A DNA stretch of 64,000 nucleotides, from contig JAINUW010000633.1 in the NCBI GenBank assembly GCA_020205615.1, positions 672,760 through 736,759 of the forward strand, in the 5' to 3' direction. How positions within the stretch are numbered: position 1 is the stretch's first letter; every line of letters starts with the position of its first letter. A program made the position numbers and the translations under genes. The stretch is from Panax quinquefolius. Taxonomy: Eukaryota > Streptophyta > Magnoliopsida > Apiales > Araliaceae. The notes beneath the pieces are model-generated. The model was not told the origin of the DNA, searched no databases, and was given only the letters and a program-made list of their open reading frames with translations. Positions 62,117-64,000 of the stretch are shown here, piece after piece.

Positions 62117-64000
62117 TACAAAAAGATGCATGAATGATACGATCTTATACGTCAATTGGAGGTTAATTACCGATATTTTAATGTCACAAAAGTCAATATA
62201 TTTGTTTTACCTACTAAAGGTGTTGGCAAATATTACTTTGAAGTTAACTAATAAAAATATACAAAAGGGTACTTTTGTCATTTGTATTATCATTTTAATG
62301 GCATATGACAATTGAACCAACCCTTAAGATTTAACCCTAAAGTTCTAACCCTTATGTTTTATAACTTAATTTTCTAGGATTTTCTAATTAGGGTTTTTAA
62401 ATTGAAAATTAAAATTTCAAAAACTATAATTAGGGGTTTCCTAATTAAATTAGGTTTTCCTAATTATATTAACGTGTAATAAAACTATGTAGGCTTGCCA
62501 ATTAAGATTAGGGTTTAGGAATCCCAAATATGAAATTGCCAAAAGGGTTTCTAGACATAAAATTAGGGTTTTCAATGCTGCGGCGTGGGTTTCTAAACTG
62601 AAAATTATTAATGAGAATTCTCCAAAATATTGAAAATTATATTTTATAATTCAAAATATTTTCTAACACTTTATTCTCATTTAAAATGATTTTTAAATCA
62701 ATAAAATCATTTTTAACTTATTTATAATTACATAAATCTAATACCATTAATATTAAATTATTAATGAAAATTTTCTAAAATAATAAAAGTTACATTTTAT
62801 AACTCAAAATATTTTCAAACACTTTATTCTTATTTAAAATAATTTTTATATAATTAAAATCATTTTTCTCTAATTTATTTAATATACTAATTAAATAAAT
62901 TAAATATCAATAATATTCAAATAATTGTAAATATTAATGAAAAATATCTCTAATTAATCAAAAAATTATTTTCATAATTTTAAATAATTTTCAAAACCAT
63001 TTTTGGTAATTTTATAATTTATTTCTATTTTTAATAAATTTTCATAAAATCGGAAAATAATATATATTAAAATCGCTATAAAAGCGTCTTAGGTGTTCTT
63101 GAGCCTCGAGAACAACAGCATGTAAACAATTTCCAGTGCAAGTTTGACCCGCCTATAATTCTCCTGTACATTACGTGTTTCAGCTTTGCTTGAAAACTCG
63201 ACATTGTAGTGTTTATGTAATACCACAAGATATCAACAATAATTTCACGCTTAATCTACCAAACGAGATCCGACCCCCAAACTAGTCATCAAAACATCAT
63301 GAGTGGTTTCCCGAAACCCGGAGAACTTGACTGGTTACTTTCATGCTCGATTATTAAGGTGTTCTGGTTATGGTTCATGTTCTTTAATGGTTCGATGTTA
63401 TAGTCCTTGTAGGGGAACATTCTTAAAACAACGGTATCGGTCCTAACAACAACAAATCATAAGTTCTGACTTGATCAAAGGTACATCGGAAACATTAGCT
63501 TCTACCGTTTTGGGTTCTTCCGAAACTTCCATCGTGATTGACAAACTGGTTTGATGAGTCCACTATGTTCGATCGATTTAACTTATTTAAAGGATCTAAA
63601 GCCGTATATTTAAAGAACACATAATGGTATAAGATGGATATAACAACAACATCAAATCGCCTGGCCCAGACGTATTTGGACTTTTGCAAAACTGTCGGAA
63701 CCGATCTTACACTTTCAAGGTTACCCAGCGTCGGTCATTAATGCGGTCGGCGGGTTTTGGCCGGATTTATATCTTATAATCTAGACATCCAACTGACCTT
63801 GATTTGAGCTTTCAACAGCGACCACATAACAAACTATAGATTCCAACTTTAAAACAACAAAATTGTAAACAAACAAGAATCATGGTTTCGACATTTGCTT
63901 ATCGGACCAAAAATTTGTTCTTGGGCGAGTTTTTGAAATACTCTATTTTAAAGAACTTTTGATGCTTTGGATCATGGTATATCACCATAGATCATCATAA
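62070..64000 (-). repeat. Macrosatellite unit 13, cut by the window edge
   Basis: It begins with the longest (TA)n run (to about 62113) and carries acaattgaacc and gacataaaattaggg as unit 3 does. It is more diverged than the others at CG/CNG sites. Confidence 0.88.

Larger units (their letters stand above)
57731..64000 (-). repeat. LTR-derived 2.16 kb macrosatellite array, second block
   Basis: Two full units and one partial unit continue to the window edge in the same orientation and phase as the first block. The array evidently extends beyond the window. Confidence 0.9.

Noticed and set aside
24562..64000. Possible CRISPR-like or rDNA-type array because of regular repetition
   Set aside because: The unit is 2.16 kb with no spacer/repeat alternation, and no rRNA or spacer-promoter sequence. 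The plant context and LTR similarity give a better explanation.

Overview
The window is intergenic DNA from a flowering plant, probably a eudicot. It is very AT-rich and contains no intact host gene. Everything recognisable is a transposable element, a host-gene fragment carried by one, or a tandem repeat. Evidence for a plant: CACTA (En/Spm) DNA transposons with TNP2/TNPA-type proteins, a Ty3/gypsy element whose LTR starts TGTAACAACCCG, CCCTAAA-type teloboxes, and captured pieces of a plant TBC/RabGAP gene and a plant methylthioadenosine nucleosidase gene.

Layout. (1) 85-11699: a Ty3/gypsy LTR element carrying only gag-type coding sequence, with no pol, reading rightward. Its 5' LTR (85-7126) is split by a nested non-autonomous CACTA element (2138-6140) that carries a methylthioadenosine nucleosidase 3' exon. 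Its 3' LTR (9686-11699) is cut off exactly where the next element begins. (2) 11700-24561: a 12.9 kb CACTA element with both termini. Its TNP2-type transposase and a TNPA-like gene lie on the minus strand, and a three-exon piece of a TBC-domain gene lies on the plus strand. (3) 24562-44920: nine full units and one partial unit of a tandem repeat of about 2.16 kb; each unit starts here at a (TA)n run. (4) 44921-57730: a second, collinear copy of the CACTA element lacking roughly its first 85 bp. (5) 57731-64000: two more full units and one partial unit, running off the window.

Two structural points stand out. First, the 2.16 kb unit, read on the minus strand, has the order of landmarks of a Ty3/gypsy LTR and short blocks shared with the LTR at 85-7126. 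The array therefore looks like an LTR-derived macrosatellite, with the LTR TATA box expanded into (TA)n. Second, the two CACTA copies are not independent insertions. Units 1 and 11, and units 2 and 12, share private variants at the same offset from each CACTA copy. A block of about 33.17 kb (CACTA plus array) has therefore been duplicated in tandem, and the junction is at about 44921.

Caution: differences between repeat copies concentrate at CG and CNG sites and at homopolymer lengths, while AT stretches are almost unchanged. Frameshifts in the transposase, TBC and gag reading frames often fall at such sites. This pattern fits long-read base-calling error at methylated cytosines as well as real mutation, so 'pseudogene' calls here describe the sequence as given.
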